DNA of 16,047 nucleotides from JBICHM01 sp043101835 (GCA_043101835.1 JBICHM010000289.1:1-16047), one strand, 5' to 3'. Positions 7,250-14,325 are shown, counted from the first letter of the stretch. Notes: generated by a model not told the origin, from the sequence alone. Made by a program: numbers and translations.

Positions 7250-7951
7250 TCAGGCGGAGCGACGACGGCGGGAAGCCGTCAGGCCAGCGATGCCGAAGAG
7301 CGCCATGGCGCCGGGCGTCGGGATGAAGCCCTGATCAGCAAGCTGGGTCGTGGCGGTGCCAATACCCTGGTTGAAGGTGATGCTGGCGAGGCCTTCCCAA
7401 CGGCCGTCACCGTTGCCGGTCGGGCCGGGGAGGTCACGGGTGCCACCGAGAACGGTGAACTGACCGACGAGGGTCTCCCAGACGCTGCCGTTCTGCACGG
7501 ACTCGCCAAGGAGGTTCGGCGGGTTGTTGTTGAACCAGCCGCCCGCGGCAACGCCGTTCGCCGCCCACGCGAAGTCCGCGTCGGGAGCGATGGAGGTGGT
7601 GCCGTTGTTCGACAGCTCGCCGAGCGTGACGAACGAATCGAACTGCAGCGTGGCGTCGAACCCGAAGAAGCCGGCGTTGGGGGCAACGGTGCCGCCGAAC
7701 GGGGCCGGGGTCTGCCACAGGGTGCTGCCATCGGTCGTGCCGAAGTTGGCGTTGAACACGTTGACGACGACGTTGCCGCCATCATCAAACACAGCGTACA
7801 TGCGGTAGACGGTGGCGGTCTCGAGACCGGCAACGCCATTGGCCGCCGCAGTGGCAGCCGAATCGACACGCATGTCCCAGCCGACGAAGCCGGCGTGGGC
7901 GCTGCTGGCGGCGGCAAGGCCAGCCGCAAGCGTAAGTGCACGAATCATCAT
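7250..7951 (-). CDS. Secreted PEP-CTERM-like protein (PEP3)
   Basis: Protein of 233 aa, function unknown. Signal peptide at 1-20 (MMIRALTLAAGLAAASSAHA, cut after A-H-A). The mature part is a paralogue of PEP2 with shared VYRMYAVFD, VVVNVFN, QTPAPFGG, GFFGFD, GGWFNNNPPNLLG and ITFNQGIGT blocks. It has an extra PGPTGNGDGRWEG-type insert before ITFNQGIGT. The C-terminus reads F-I-P-T-P-G-A, a short hydrophobic helix, then R-R-R-R-S-A, a PEP-CTERM-like tail. The frame stays open upstream to 8218, but the signal peptide and the GGAG six bases before 7951 place the start there; the second ATG at 7948 is equally possible. The gene has its own candidate promoter and a strong terminator, so it is probably a separate and well-expressed unit. 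Confidence 0.9.
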   Translation of the reverse strand: MMIRALTLAAGLAAASSAHAGFVGWDMRVDSAATAAANGVAGLETATVYRMYAVFDDGGNVVVNVFNANFGTTDGSTLWQTPAPFGGTVAPNAGFFGFDATLQFDSFVTLGELSNNGTTSIAPDADFAWAANGVAAGGWFNNNPPNLLGESVQNGSVWETLVGQFTVLGGTRDLPGPTGNGDGRWEGLASITFNQGIGTATTQLADQGFIPTPGAMALFGIAGLTASRRRRSA

Positions 7952-7994
7952 CGAACTCTCCTCTTGAGGGTCTTTGTCCTTGGTTTCGGAAAGG

Positions 7995-8008
7995 CTCACA
8001 GATGTGAG
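7995..8008. other. Inverted repeat in the PEP3 leader
   Basis: CTCACA-GA-TGTGAG is a perfect 14-base inverted repeat 43 bases upstream of the PEP3 ATG. If the candidate promoter at 8051-8079 is right, it lies in the 5' leader and could form a 5-pair RNA hairpin with a four-base loop, or be an operator. The half-sites are in the reverse order to a classical TGTGA-N6-TCACA CRP site, so I do not call it CRP. Confidence 0.4.
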
Positions 8009-8050
8009 TCGCGGCCCGACAACCAAACACACACTGCGCGATGCACCATG

Positions 8051-8079
8051 AATATACCCGAGGCTCCACAGGCCTCCAA
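8051..8079 (-). promoter_or_regulatory. Candidate sigma-70 promoter of PEP3
   Basis: On the minus strand TTGGAG (8079-8074), a 17-base spacer and TATATT (8056-8051) resemble -35 and -10 boxes; the -35 matches the consensus weakly (3 of 6). Transcription would start near 8044, giving a leader of about 90 bases that contains the inverted repeat at 7995-8008. The rest of the 305-base gap 7952-8256 holds a six-A tract on the minus strand (8111-8106), C-rich sequence and the stem-loop at 8210-8247; I see no gene in it. Confidence 0.4.
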
Positions 8080-8209
8080 GCGGGAAGATGCTGAATTCAG
8101 ACCTCTTTTTTCCCCCGCCAAACCCCCGCCAGCAGCCCTGAAAGCCCGATAACCGGCCTCGGACGCGCCCACCGGGCCCCCATCCTGCCCCGCCCGCGCA
8201 GCCCACGGT

Positions 8210-8247
8210 GTTCAGCAACCCCCTGGGCGGAACTCCCCAGTCTGAAC
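8210..8247 (-). terminator. Possible stem-loop at the end of the T2SS operon
   Basis: On the minus strand GTTCAG and CTGAAC pair, and inside them CTGGG pairs with CCCAG, with an asymmetric bulge (1 against 7 bases). It begins 10 bases after the stop of the last operon gene. No T run follows, so it is not a classical intrinsic terminator; it may be a 3'-end stabilising structure or chance. Confidence 0.3.
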
Positions 8248-8256
8248 AAGCGGGAT

Positions 8257-8919
8257 TCAGTTCGCGCCGAGCACCGCGTCGCGCCCCTTGCGGCGCAACT
8301 CGGCGTCCACCCGGATCCGCTGCTGCTCGAAGAACGCGCGCCAGACTGGGTCGCGTTCGATCAGCAGCGCGGTGCGCACCCGATCGGCGCTCTCGTCGGT
8401 GGCGAGGCCGAGGGTCTGCTCGGCGCGCGTGGCGCCGCGGATGGCCGGCAGGTAGCGCGGGTCGCGATCGAGGGCGCGCTCGTAGTGGTCGAGGGCCTCA
8501 TCGAGATAGCTGGCGCGCTCCCAGGTGAGGCCGAGGTTGAAGGCCGGTCGCGGGTCGGAGGGCGCCCGCTCGCTGGCCGACGCAAAGGCATCGGCCGCCT
8601 CGAGATAGCGTTCCTGCTCCATCAGCAGCACGCCCAGATTGTTCCACGCGGCGGGGAAGTCGTCGTAGACGCGCAGCGCGTCGCGATAGAGCCCGATCGC
8701 TTCGTCGTACTTCTCGCGGTTCGCGCGCGCCAGGGCGCGCTGGGCGAGTTCCTGGGCCTCGGCGAGACGCTCGCTGACCGGACGCACACCCGAGAGCACG
8801 ATCTCGCGCGACCCCCGGTTCTTGTTGCACCCGGCGACAGCGCCGGCCACGACCAGGGAACTCCCCAGCCCAAGGGCCAGGGCCACACTGCGAAGGGAAC
8901 GCGCAAAGCGGGCGTTCAT
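8257..8919 (-). CDS. TPR lipoprotein at the end of the T2SS operon (candidate pilotin)
   Basis: Protein of 220 aa. A basic N-terminus, a hydrophobic stretch and a lipobox-like V-A-G-C ending at Cys31 suggest a lipoprotein signal; a standard lipobox has Leu at -3, so this is a slightly weak match. Three TPR units follow: about 56-88 (REKYDEAIGLYRDALRVYDD), 90-122 (AAWNNLGVLLMEQERYLEAA) and 124-156 (AFNLGLTWERASYLDEALDH), then a charged helical tail. The start is the ATG at 8919, whose ATGA overlaps the gspM stop, with GGGAG eight bases upstream. The architecture (small TPR lipoprotein) is that of PilF/PilW/Tgl pilotins, which help secretins assemble in the outer membrane. Being last in a T2SS operon makes a pilotin-like role plausible, but this is inference; TPR lipoproteins have many jobs. 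Confidence 0.87.
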   Translation of the reverse strand: MNARFARSLRSVALALGLGSSLVVAGAVAGCNKNRGSREIVLSGVRPVSERLAEAQELAQRALARANREKYDEAIGLYRDALRVYDDFPAAWNNLGVLLMEQERYLEAADAFASASERAPSDPRPAFNLGLTWERASYLDEALDHYERALDRDPRYLPAIRGATRAEQTLGLATDESADRVRTALLIERDPVWRAFFEQQRIRVDAELRRKGRDAVLGAN

Positions 8920-9485
8920 GAACTCATCTCCCATCGGGCGAGCGTGATTCGGGCGTTCCAGCCCGCCGGGTCGGGACGCAGCTGAAGGCTGATGACGTGC
9001 AGCCCGGGCACCTGCGCCTCGGCGAGGTCGAGCCACTGGGTGATCTGCCCCGCCGTGGCGCTGGTGATCGAGACATCGATCGGCCGGCGTACGAGCGGCG
9101 AGTCGGCCTCGAATCGCTGCGGGTTCTGGGGGTTCAGCGTCGGCTGGCGCTCGAGGCCCACCCGATCGCTGACGGACTGGAGCTTGGTGAGCAGGTTGCG
9201 CTCGGGGGCGAAGCGGTCGGCGACGCGCCCGCGCGACGCCGCGGCCCGCGCCTGCTCGATCTGGGCGGCGACCTGCTGGAGTTCGCCCGCCTGACGCCGG
9301 CGCACCTCGTAGGCAAGCCGCGCCGAGCGCACGCTGACGAGCGAGACCAGGGCGAAGATCGCGCAGACCACGAGCACCAGCGCGCCCGCGCCGAGCAGCG
9401 TGAGCGGGCGGTTCCGGCGCTCCTGGGCGCCGGCGAGCATGGCCGCCTCGCGGCGCTCCTCCTGTATGCGCTCGCGCTCGCTCAT
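8916..9485 (-). CDS. gspM: GspM-like inner-membrane platform protein
   Basis: Protein of 189 aa. It has a charged cytoplasmic N-terminus (MSERERIQEERREAAM), one membrane segment at about 27-52, a periplasmic coiled-coil at 55-85 and a C-terminal domain (132-187) that should form the small ferredoxin-like fold of GspM/PilO. GspM binds GspL and helps hold the assembly platform in the inner membrane. Sequence identity to classical GspM is not obvious; the call rests on size, topology and position right after the gspL-like gene. The ATG at 9485 overlaps the gspL stop in ATGA and has GGAGG eight bases upstream, which favours it over the GTG five codons earlier. Confidence 0.68.
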   Translation of the reverse strand: MSERERIQEERREAAMLAGAQERRNRPLTLLGAGALVLVVCAIFALVSLVSVRSARLAYEVRRRQAGELQQVAAQIEQARAAASRGRVADRFAPERNLLTKLQSVSDRVGLERQPTLNPQNPQRFEADSPLVRRPIDVSITSATAGQITQWLDLAEAQVPGLHVISLQLRPDPAGWNARITLARWEMSS

Positions 9486-11017
9486 CGGTCGTCCTCCCAC
9501 GAACCGGAGAGGCGCCAGCGCAGGTTCGGGGCGGCCCCGAGGCTGCTGCCCGTCCAGCGGATGCGACCGGGCGTGTCGCGCAGGCGGTTGAGGAATCCCT
9601 CGCCCTCCGCGAAGCCGCCGGTCGCGACAGTGGCGGTGGCGGTGCGCTCCTCGATCTGCACGGCTTCGAGGGTGACGCCCTCGATCTCGGCGATCGCGCG
9701 GAAGAAGCGTTCCATCTCCTCCTTGATCGCACGGGGCGGCGACGGCTCGGTGATCGGCGGGTTGGCCTGCTGGATGCGCGCCAGTTCGCTGCGGAGCGCG
9801 GCGACGGGGTCGGCCTGCGCGGCGGGGCTGCCGGCGAGCGACGGCGCGACGCGCTGCACCGTCTCGCCGAACTCCGCGCGGAGGTCGGCGGCGCGATCGG
9901 CGAAGGCGCCGCCGGTCTGTCGCGCACGGACGCCGAGGGCGCCGACGCCGAGCGCCATGAGCAGCAGCGCGAAGCTGGTGATGAAGATCAGCCGTCGGTG
10001 GGCGCGCGCCGGACGGCGCGTCGCCGAGACGAGGCTCCGGCGCGGGTCCTCCTGCTCGCCGGCGCGGGCGCGCTCGGCCTCGGCGAGGCGTCGGAGCAGG
10101 GCGCCGACTGGGTCGTCTTCGCGCTCGACGCCGACCGTGCCCCCCTGCCAGCGCGACTCGATCGCCTCGGCCAGGGAATCGGCATCGGGCGCGACGATCA
10201 CGATGCGCGACGGCGATTCGCCCAGCTGCGCTGCCCAGGTGAGCCAGTCGAGGCTGATGCGCCCGGCGAGCGATTCGGCGCGCTCGCGCCGGACCCGGGC
10301 GTCGTCGGCGTCGGGGTCGGTGTCGGGATCGGCGACTCGCGCGGGGGCATCAGCGCAGGCGCCGCCCGCGATGAGCGCCCCGGCGCGCCCCCATGCCCAG
10401 ACGAGGCGGTCGGCGCGCTCGCGCAGGAGCGCGGCGACCAGGGGCGCCTCTGAACCGTCCGTTCTGGCGGCGCCGTCAGTCCAGACCGTCGCGCTCGCGT
10501 GCCAGAGGGTCTGCACGGTCGCGGGGCGGATCGAGCGCCGATCGAGCGCATCGAGCCAGAGGCGCAGCGGTCCGTCGAGGGCTTCGAGCACCGCGAGGTG
10601 CGCGGCGCTGGGCTGCTCGCCGTCGGCGCCGGCGCGCCGACCGAGACGGATCTCCCCGAGGCTGCGCCGCTTCGGGCGCTCGGCGAGCGCCTGCACGCTC
10701 TCGCCGAGGGTGTCGCGGTTCCAGTCGGCGCCGCGCCGCCGGACGGCGGCCGCGATCACCTGCTCGTCGGCGCTGGGGGCGGCGATCCAGGAGCACATCG
10801 CGTCATCGACCGAGACGCACACGACGCCCAGCGACGCCTGTTCGCGCCGGAGCGTGTCGGCGACAAACGTCGCCGCCTGCTCGGCGCGCTGGCGCACGGG
10901 CGGCAGCGTCGGCTCGCCTCCCTCGCCGATGGTGCGCTCCGCCTGCCAGGTGAGGCCCGCGCCGACGCCGAGGCGCAGGCTGCTCAGGTCGCTGGCGATG
11001 TAGCACGCGGCCGGCAT
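9482..11017 (-). CDS. gspL: GspL-like inner-membrane platform protein
   Basis: Protein of 511 aa. Residues 1-340 form a large cytoplasmic part, beginning YIASDLSSLRLGV, which may be a degenerate actin-like domain as in GspL/PilM, with an Asp/Ala-rich insert at about 220-245. One membrane segment lies at 343-363 (FITSFALLLMALGVGALGV). Residues 364-511 are periplasmic: a helix, a Pro-rich linker (419-428) and a small alpha/beta domain like the GspL/PilN C-terminus. GspL links the ATPase GspE to GspM in the membrane. The start codon overlaps the stop of the GspC-like gene by one base (TGATG) and the stop overlaps gspM in ATGA. The match is by topology and order rather than strong motifs. Confidence 0.72.
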   Translation of the reverse strand: MPAACYIASDLSSLRLGVGAGLTWQAERTIGEGGEPTLPPVRQRAEQAATFVADTLRREQASLGVVCVSVDDAMCSWIAAPSADEQVIAAAVRRRGADWNRDTLGESVQALAERPKRRSLGEIRLGRRAGADGEQPSAAHLAVLEALDGPLRLWLDALDRRSIRPATVQTLWHASATVWTDGAARTDGSEAPLVAALLRERADRLVWAWGRAGALIAGGACADAPARVADPDTDPDADDARVRRERAESLAGRISLDWLTWAAQLGESPSRIVIVAPDADSLAEAIESRWQGGTVGVEREDDPVGALLRRLAEAERARAGEQEDPRRSLVSATRRPARAHRRLIFITSFALLLMALGVGALGVRARQTGGAFADRAADLRAEFGETVQRVAPSLAGSPAAQADPVAALRSELARIQQANPPITEPSPPRAIKEEMERFFRAIAEIEGVTLEAVQIEERTATATVATGGFAEGEGFLNRLRDTPGRIRWTGSSLGAAPNLRWRLSGSWEDDR

Positions 11018-11670
11018 CAGCGCTGCTCCTCCGGCTCGCGGAGGCGCTGGTCGCGCATGCGCTGGGCTTCTTCCATCTGGCGCATCGGGTTCGACCGCAT
11101 CGGCGCGCTGCGCAGCACAGCCTGCGGCGGGCGCTCGCGCTCGATTCGGAAGCGCCCGTTCCGCCCCTCGGCGACGACATGCGTGGGCTCGACTTCGGCG
11201 ATCGTGAAGCCCTGCGCCTCCTCACCTTCACCGAGATAGACCTGAGCGCCGCTGACCGAGAGCACCGCGACGAGACGCCCGCCGAGCTCCACATCCCCGA
11301 CATACCGCCAGCCGGGCAGGCCCTGCTGCTCGGCGGCCTGCTGGGTCTGGCCCGGGTCGGTCTCCTGCGTCTGCTCGACCTGGCCGGGGTCATCCTCGAT
11401 GGCGACCTGCTCCGGGCGCTCGCCGATGTGCACGGCCTCGAGGGCGTCGGCGAGCTCCGACCACGCCACATCGGGGATGGCGCTCTCGTCGGCGGCCCCG
11501 GTCTGGCCGGGCTGTGCCAGGATCGGCTGGGCGTCGGGGACGGCGGGCTCGCGAACCTCCGGCGCCGGCAGCAGCGGCGCGCCCACGGCGACCACGCCGG
11601 CCGCGACCACGCCGATCCAGGCGAGTCGGGTCCAGCGAACGGCGGTTTCGTGGGCGATGGGGTGGGGCAT
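11017..11670 (-). CDS. GspC/PilP-like inner-membrane protein without PDZ domain
   Basis: Protein of 217 aa. One membrane segment lies at about 14-34, followed by a Pro/Gln/Glu-rich linker in which D-P-G-Q recurs (94-97 and 105-108). Residues 118-177 (LPGWRYVGDVELGGRLVAVL, then SVSGAQVYLGEGEE and FTIAEVEPTHVVAE) look like the beta-strand homology region of GspC/PilP, which contacts the secretin in the periplasm. The tail (178-217) is Arg/Met/Glu-rich. Classical GspC has a C-terminal PDZ or coiled-coil domain, absent here. The start at 11670 is 31 bases after the gspK stop; the frame stays open upstream to 11784 inside gspK, and that extension is low-complexity. No Shine-Dalgarno is visible, so the start is uncertain. 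Confidence 0.65.
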   Translation of the reverse strand: MPHPIAHETAVRWTRLAWIGVVAAGVVAVGAPLLPAPEVREPAVPDAQPILAQPGQTGAADESAIPDVAWSELADALEAVHIGERPEQVAIEDDPGQVEQTQETDPGQTQQAAEQQGLPGWRYVGDVELGGRLVAVLSVSGAQVYLGEGEEAQGFTIAEVEPTHVVAEGRNGRFRIERERPPQAVLRSAPMRSNPMRQMEEAQRMRDQRLREPEEQR

Positions 11671-11701
11671 GGGGGTGGGTCTTGCGTGAGTCCGGGGCTG
11701 A

Positions 11702-12505
11702 TCAGCGCCGGCGCCGGCGCTGGCGGTCGTCGTCGCCGGCTTCGGCCTCGTCGCCTGCGCGTGCGAATCGCTCCCGCCAGGCATGCATCATCGGCCTTCC
11801 TGAGGTCATCTCGACAAGCATCTCGAACTCGCGCGGCTCGAATCCGTCATCGGTTTCGATGCGGAGTCGCCAGAGCGCCGGGTCGAGGGCGACCAGCGCC
11901 GTCAGCGCCTGCTGGGCCTCGACGCTCGCGCCGGCAGAGGTGAGCGCCTCGGCGACGACGCCCCGATCGATCTCGTCGCGCCGCCGGGCGCGGATGACGT
12001 CATCGGCGACACGGTCGAGGTCGGGGCCGAAGAGGGCGCGGATGAGTTCCTCCGGCGCGTGGTTGAGGCTGATCGAGGCCGGGCCGGCACTGCGCAGCAG
12101 ATCGGGCCGGTCTTCGGGCAGGCGCGCGAGCATCGCCTCATAGAAGGGCTTGTCGCGCGCCTGGACGCTGTCGGCGCTGGCCAGCGCGGTGTCCTGCCCG
12201 TCCTCGATGTACACCGCGACCTGCTTGCCGTCGGGCAGGGCGAAGCCGAAGGCGACCTCGTCGGAGTTGGCGATCTGCACGATGTCGCTGACGCGCGCCC
12301 GCGCGAGCCACTGCAGCGCCATCGCCTGCACGCCGAACATGTCGTGGTGCATGCGGTACTCGGCGACCTGACGATGCACGGTGCGCTGCTGCGCGCTGTA
12401 CCGCTGCAGCACGCCGGTGACGATCACCGAGACCACCATCACGAGGACGAGGACGACGCCCATCGCGAACGCACGCCGCTCGGGATATCGCGTGCGAGCG
12501 GTCAT
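11702..12505 (-). CDS. gspK: GspK-like minor pseudopilin
   Basis: Protein of 267 aa. N-terminal R-R-A|FAMGVVLVLVMVVSVIV (cut after Ala12) is a prepilin-type segment that lacks Glu at +5, a known property of GspK. Residues 143-160 (SISLNHAPEELIRALFG) match the 'LNxNxAxxEVLxAL' helical motif seen in GspK, and nearby residues 161-200 are helical. GspK forms the tip of the pseudopilus with GspI and GspJ. The protein is shorter than many GspK (about 300-330 aa) and ends in RQRRRRR. Its ATG overlaps the gspJ stop in ATGA. A 31-base gap separates it from the GspC-like gene. The call is supported by the order I-J-K and the missing Glu5. Confidence 0.85.
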   Translation of the reverse strand: MTARTRYPERRAFAMGVVLVLVMVVSVIVTGVLQRYSAQQRTVHRQVAEYRMHHDMFGVQAMALQWLARARVSDIVQIANSDEVAFGFALPDGKQVAVYIEDGQDTALASADSVQARDKPFYEAMLARLPEDRPDLLRSAGPASISLNHAPEELIRALFGPDLDRVADDVIRARRRDEIDRGVVAEALTSAGASVEAQQALTALVALDPALWRLRIETDDGFEPREFEMLVEMTSGRPMMHAWRERFARAGDEAEAGDDDRQRRRRR

Positions 12506-13251
12506 TGCGCCGCGGCCTCCCCGATGCGGATGCCGGGCTCGAGCATCCAGTCGGCGCGGGCGCCGCCGGCGGTCCAGAGGACCGCGCGGATAGCCCAGGG
12601 GAACTCGTCGGGCTCGCGCGCTTCGTAGGTGTCGTGGAAGCCGGCGGCGTCGAGGCAGGCGAACTCGGCGAGCACCAGATCATCGATGAGGATCGTCGGT
12701 TCGCCGGGCGGGTCGAGGGGGGTCCACAGGAGCGCCCAGACTTCCTGCCCGTCGACGGCGCCGGGGATGGAGCCGTCGCTGCGACCGGGCACGATGTCGA
12801 AGGCGCCGCGGATCGGTCGCCCCGTGTGTTCGAGGGCCGCGAAGGGCTGGCCGGTGAGGGAGAGTTCGAGGCGCCGGACGGGCCCGAGCCCCCGGCGCGC
12901 ACTGCCGGGCACGGGGCCGAGGCTGAGTCGGGGCGGTCGCTGGTCTTCCTGCCGGTTCACGAGGCCGCGCTGCTCGGCGATGGACTCCTCGCCGAAGCGC
13001 TCGGCCGCGGCGTCGGTGCGCTGCGGGCCCGCGGTCTGGTTGGGCGTGTCGGGGTAGGCGATCAGGCTTTGCGCTGCGCGGCGCAGCGCGCTCTGGCTCT
13101 GGGCGAGCGCGCGGACGCCCTCGGCGCGCGCCGCCATCTGGCCGTCGAATCGCGCCGTCATGGCGAAGACCGCGCCGGCGGTCGTCAGCACAATCGCGCC
13201 GAGCGCCATCGCCAGCAGCATCTCGAGCATGGTGAAGGCGGGCCGGGTCAT
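12502..13251 (-). CDS. gspJ: GspJ-like minor pseudopilin
   Basis: Protein of 249 aa. The N-terminus MTRPA|FTMLEMLLAMALGAIVL is a class III prepilin signal with Glu10 at +5 and Ala (not Gly) at -1. The rest is a soluble periplasmic domain with strands around 126-155 and 170-195, and a C-terminal aromatic stretch (EFPWAIRAVLWTAG at 221-234). GspJ sits in the pseudopilus tip with GspI and GspK. The length fits the family (about 200-240 aa, slightly long). Its ATG overlaps the gspI stop and its stop overlaps the gspK ATG, both in ATGA. Confidence 0.85.
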   Translation of the reverse strand: MTRPAFTMLEMLLAMALGAIVLTTAGAVFAMTARFDGQMAARAEGVRALAQSQSALRRAAQSLIAYPDTPNQTAGPQRTDAAAERFGEESIAEQRGLVNRQEDQRPPRLSLGPVPGSARRGLGPVRRLELSLTGQPFAALEHTGRPIRGAFDIVPGRSDGSIPGAVDGQEVWALLWTPLDPPGEPTILIDDLVLAEFACLDAAGFHDTYEAREPDEFPWAIRAVLWTAGGARADWMLEPGIRIGEAAAQ

Positions 13252-13811
13252 TGCGGGGGCGCCTCGACGGGAAGGTTCAAATCGCGACCGAGCAGCTTCT
13301 CGACGTGCTTCAGCAGCGTCTGGTCGTCGGTGCTGGCGTAGGGATCGAAGATGCGGTTCAGGGCGATGAGCTCCGGCGTGCGCGAGAGCGGCGCATCGGT
13401 GTCGGGAAACACCTTCACGGTGATCATCACGAGCCCGGCGCCGAGGCGCTCGTTGGTCGAGAGGCTGGCCATCGAGCGCGCGCTGCGCGTCTGCACGCGA
13501 TCGGCCTCCTGCTCCTGCACGAGGATCTCTTCGCTCAGCAGGTAGCGATAGCGCCCCTTGCCCTGCTCGATGGGCAGGCCGGGGTCGGGCATCTGCTTGG
13601 GGTCGTGCAGGTACTGGAGGATCAGCTGGTGGGCGACTTCCGCCGCGTTGAGGCGCTCCTGGTCGTGGTGCGTCATGCGCTGCACGGCGCTCATCGACCC
13701 CACCACCGTGCTGACGGCGACGCCCAGCAGCACCATCGCGAGCACGGCCTCGAGGAGCGAGAAGCCCCGAGCGTGCGCGATCGCGCCCGTGCTCGGCGCG
13801 CGGCGGGTCAT
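13248..13811 (-). CDS. gspI: GspI-like minor pseudopilin
   Basis: Protein of 187 aa. The prepilin signal ARG|FSLLEAVLAMVLLGVAVSTV is cut after Gly16 and has Glu21 at +5. It is the only one of the four pseudopilins here with the classical Gly at -1. The globular part is longer than usual for GspI (about 125 aa); it contains a charged helix (94-112) and a strand GLVMITVKVFPD (126-137). GspI nucleates the pseudopilus tip complex. Placement between gspG and gspJ supports GspI over GspH. The ATG overlaps the gspG stop in ATGA; the frame stays open further upstream, but the prepilin signal fixes the start. Confidence 0.8.
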   Translation of the reverse strand: MTRRAPSTGAIAHARGFSLLEAVLAMVLLGVAVSTVVGSMSAVQRMTHHDQERLNAAEVAHQLILQYLHDPKQMPDPGLPIEQGKGRYRYLLSEEILVQEQEADRVQTRSARSMASLSTNERLGAGLVMITVKVFPDTDAPLSRTPELIALNRIFDPYASTDDQTLLKHVEKLLGRDLNLPVEAPPQ

Positions 13812-14215
13812 CCGGTGACGTCCCAGACGCTGATGTCGTCGCCGGTGCCGAACTCGCCATCGGGTCCGGCGCTCGAGAGCATGAAGGGGCGGTTGGGGTC
13901 GCCGGTCGGCGCGGTGTAGAGGTACGCGCGCTTCCAGGGATCCTGCAGGGCGCGCTGCTCGACGTAGTTGGGCACGAGCGCCTGCAGCCCCTCCTGCGTG
14001 GTCGGGAAGGCGCCGACGCTGAAGCGGTAGTCGGTGAGCGCGCCCTTCAGGGTGTCGAGCCCGACCTCGGTGGCCTTCACATTCGCGCGCTCGCCCGTGC
14101 GCAGCAGCGCCACGGCCGTGGCGCCGGCGAGGATGCCGCTGATCGAAAGCACCAGCAGCAGTTCGAGGAGCGAGAACGCGCTGCGGCGGGCGGCGTGGAT
14201 GGTCGGGCGGTGCAT
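13808..14215 (-). CDS. gspG: Major pseudopilin GspG
   Basis: Protein of 135 aa, the usual GspG size. Prepilin signal RRSA|FSLLELLLVLSISGILAG: cut after Ala13, Glu18 at +5, then the hydrophobic helix. FPTTQEGLQALV (70-81) matches the GspG signature FPTTEQGLQALV with Q and E swapped. DPWKRAYLY (92-100) and SSAGPDGEFGTGDDISVWD (114-132) match the C-terminal part, including the acidic calcium-binding loop. GspG polymerises into the pseudopilus that pushes substrates through the secretin. The frame is open upstream across gspF, but the signal places the ATG at 14215, with AGGAG ten bases upstream. A 110-base gap separates it from gspF, so it may be translated strongly and independently, as expected for the major subunit. 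Confidence 0.96.
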   Translation of the reverse strand: MHRPTIHAARRSAFSLLELLLVLSISGILAGATAVALLRTGERANVKATEVGLDTLKGALTDYRFSVGAFPTTQEGLQALVPNYVEQRALQDPWKRAYLYTAPTGDPNRPFMLSSAGPDGEFGTGDDISVWDVTG

Positions 14216-14225
14216 GGGGCTCGGT

Positions 14226-14230
14226 CTCCT
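14226..14230 (-). promoter_or_regulatory. Shine-Dalgarno of gspG
   Basis: AGGAG on the minus strand, ten bases before the ATG at 14215. It lies in the 110-base gspF-gspG gap, the longest gap in the operon; I see no terminator or clear promoter in that gap. Confidence 0.5.
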
Positions 14231-14325
14231 GATCACGCCCCGGCGCGAGGTCGCGCAGGGGGGTTCCGACTCTATCCGACGCGCCGGCGGGCGGCCGGTT
14301 CCACGCCATCTGCCCTTGCGGGCGC

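Noticed and set aside
7895..8152. Small plus-strand open frame in the gap upstream of PEP3
   Set aside because: No ribosome site or recognisable product, and it overlaps the PEP3 start and leader.
7952..8218. N-terminal extension of PEP3
   Set aside because: A signal peptide begins at 7951 with a Shine-Dalgarno in front. The extension has no homology to the paralogues.
8920..9927. Upstream extension of the TPR lipoprotein frame
   Set aside because: The extension is low-complexity and overlaps gspM and gspL. The signal peptide and the ATGA junction place the start at 8919.
8997..11003. Open frame of 668 codons on the plus strand over gspL/gspM
   Set aside because: Low-complexity Ser/Arg/Ala protein with no domain. 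The minus-strand frames have signals, membrane segments and overlapping starts.
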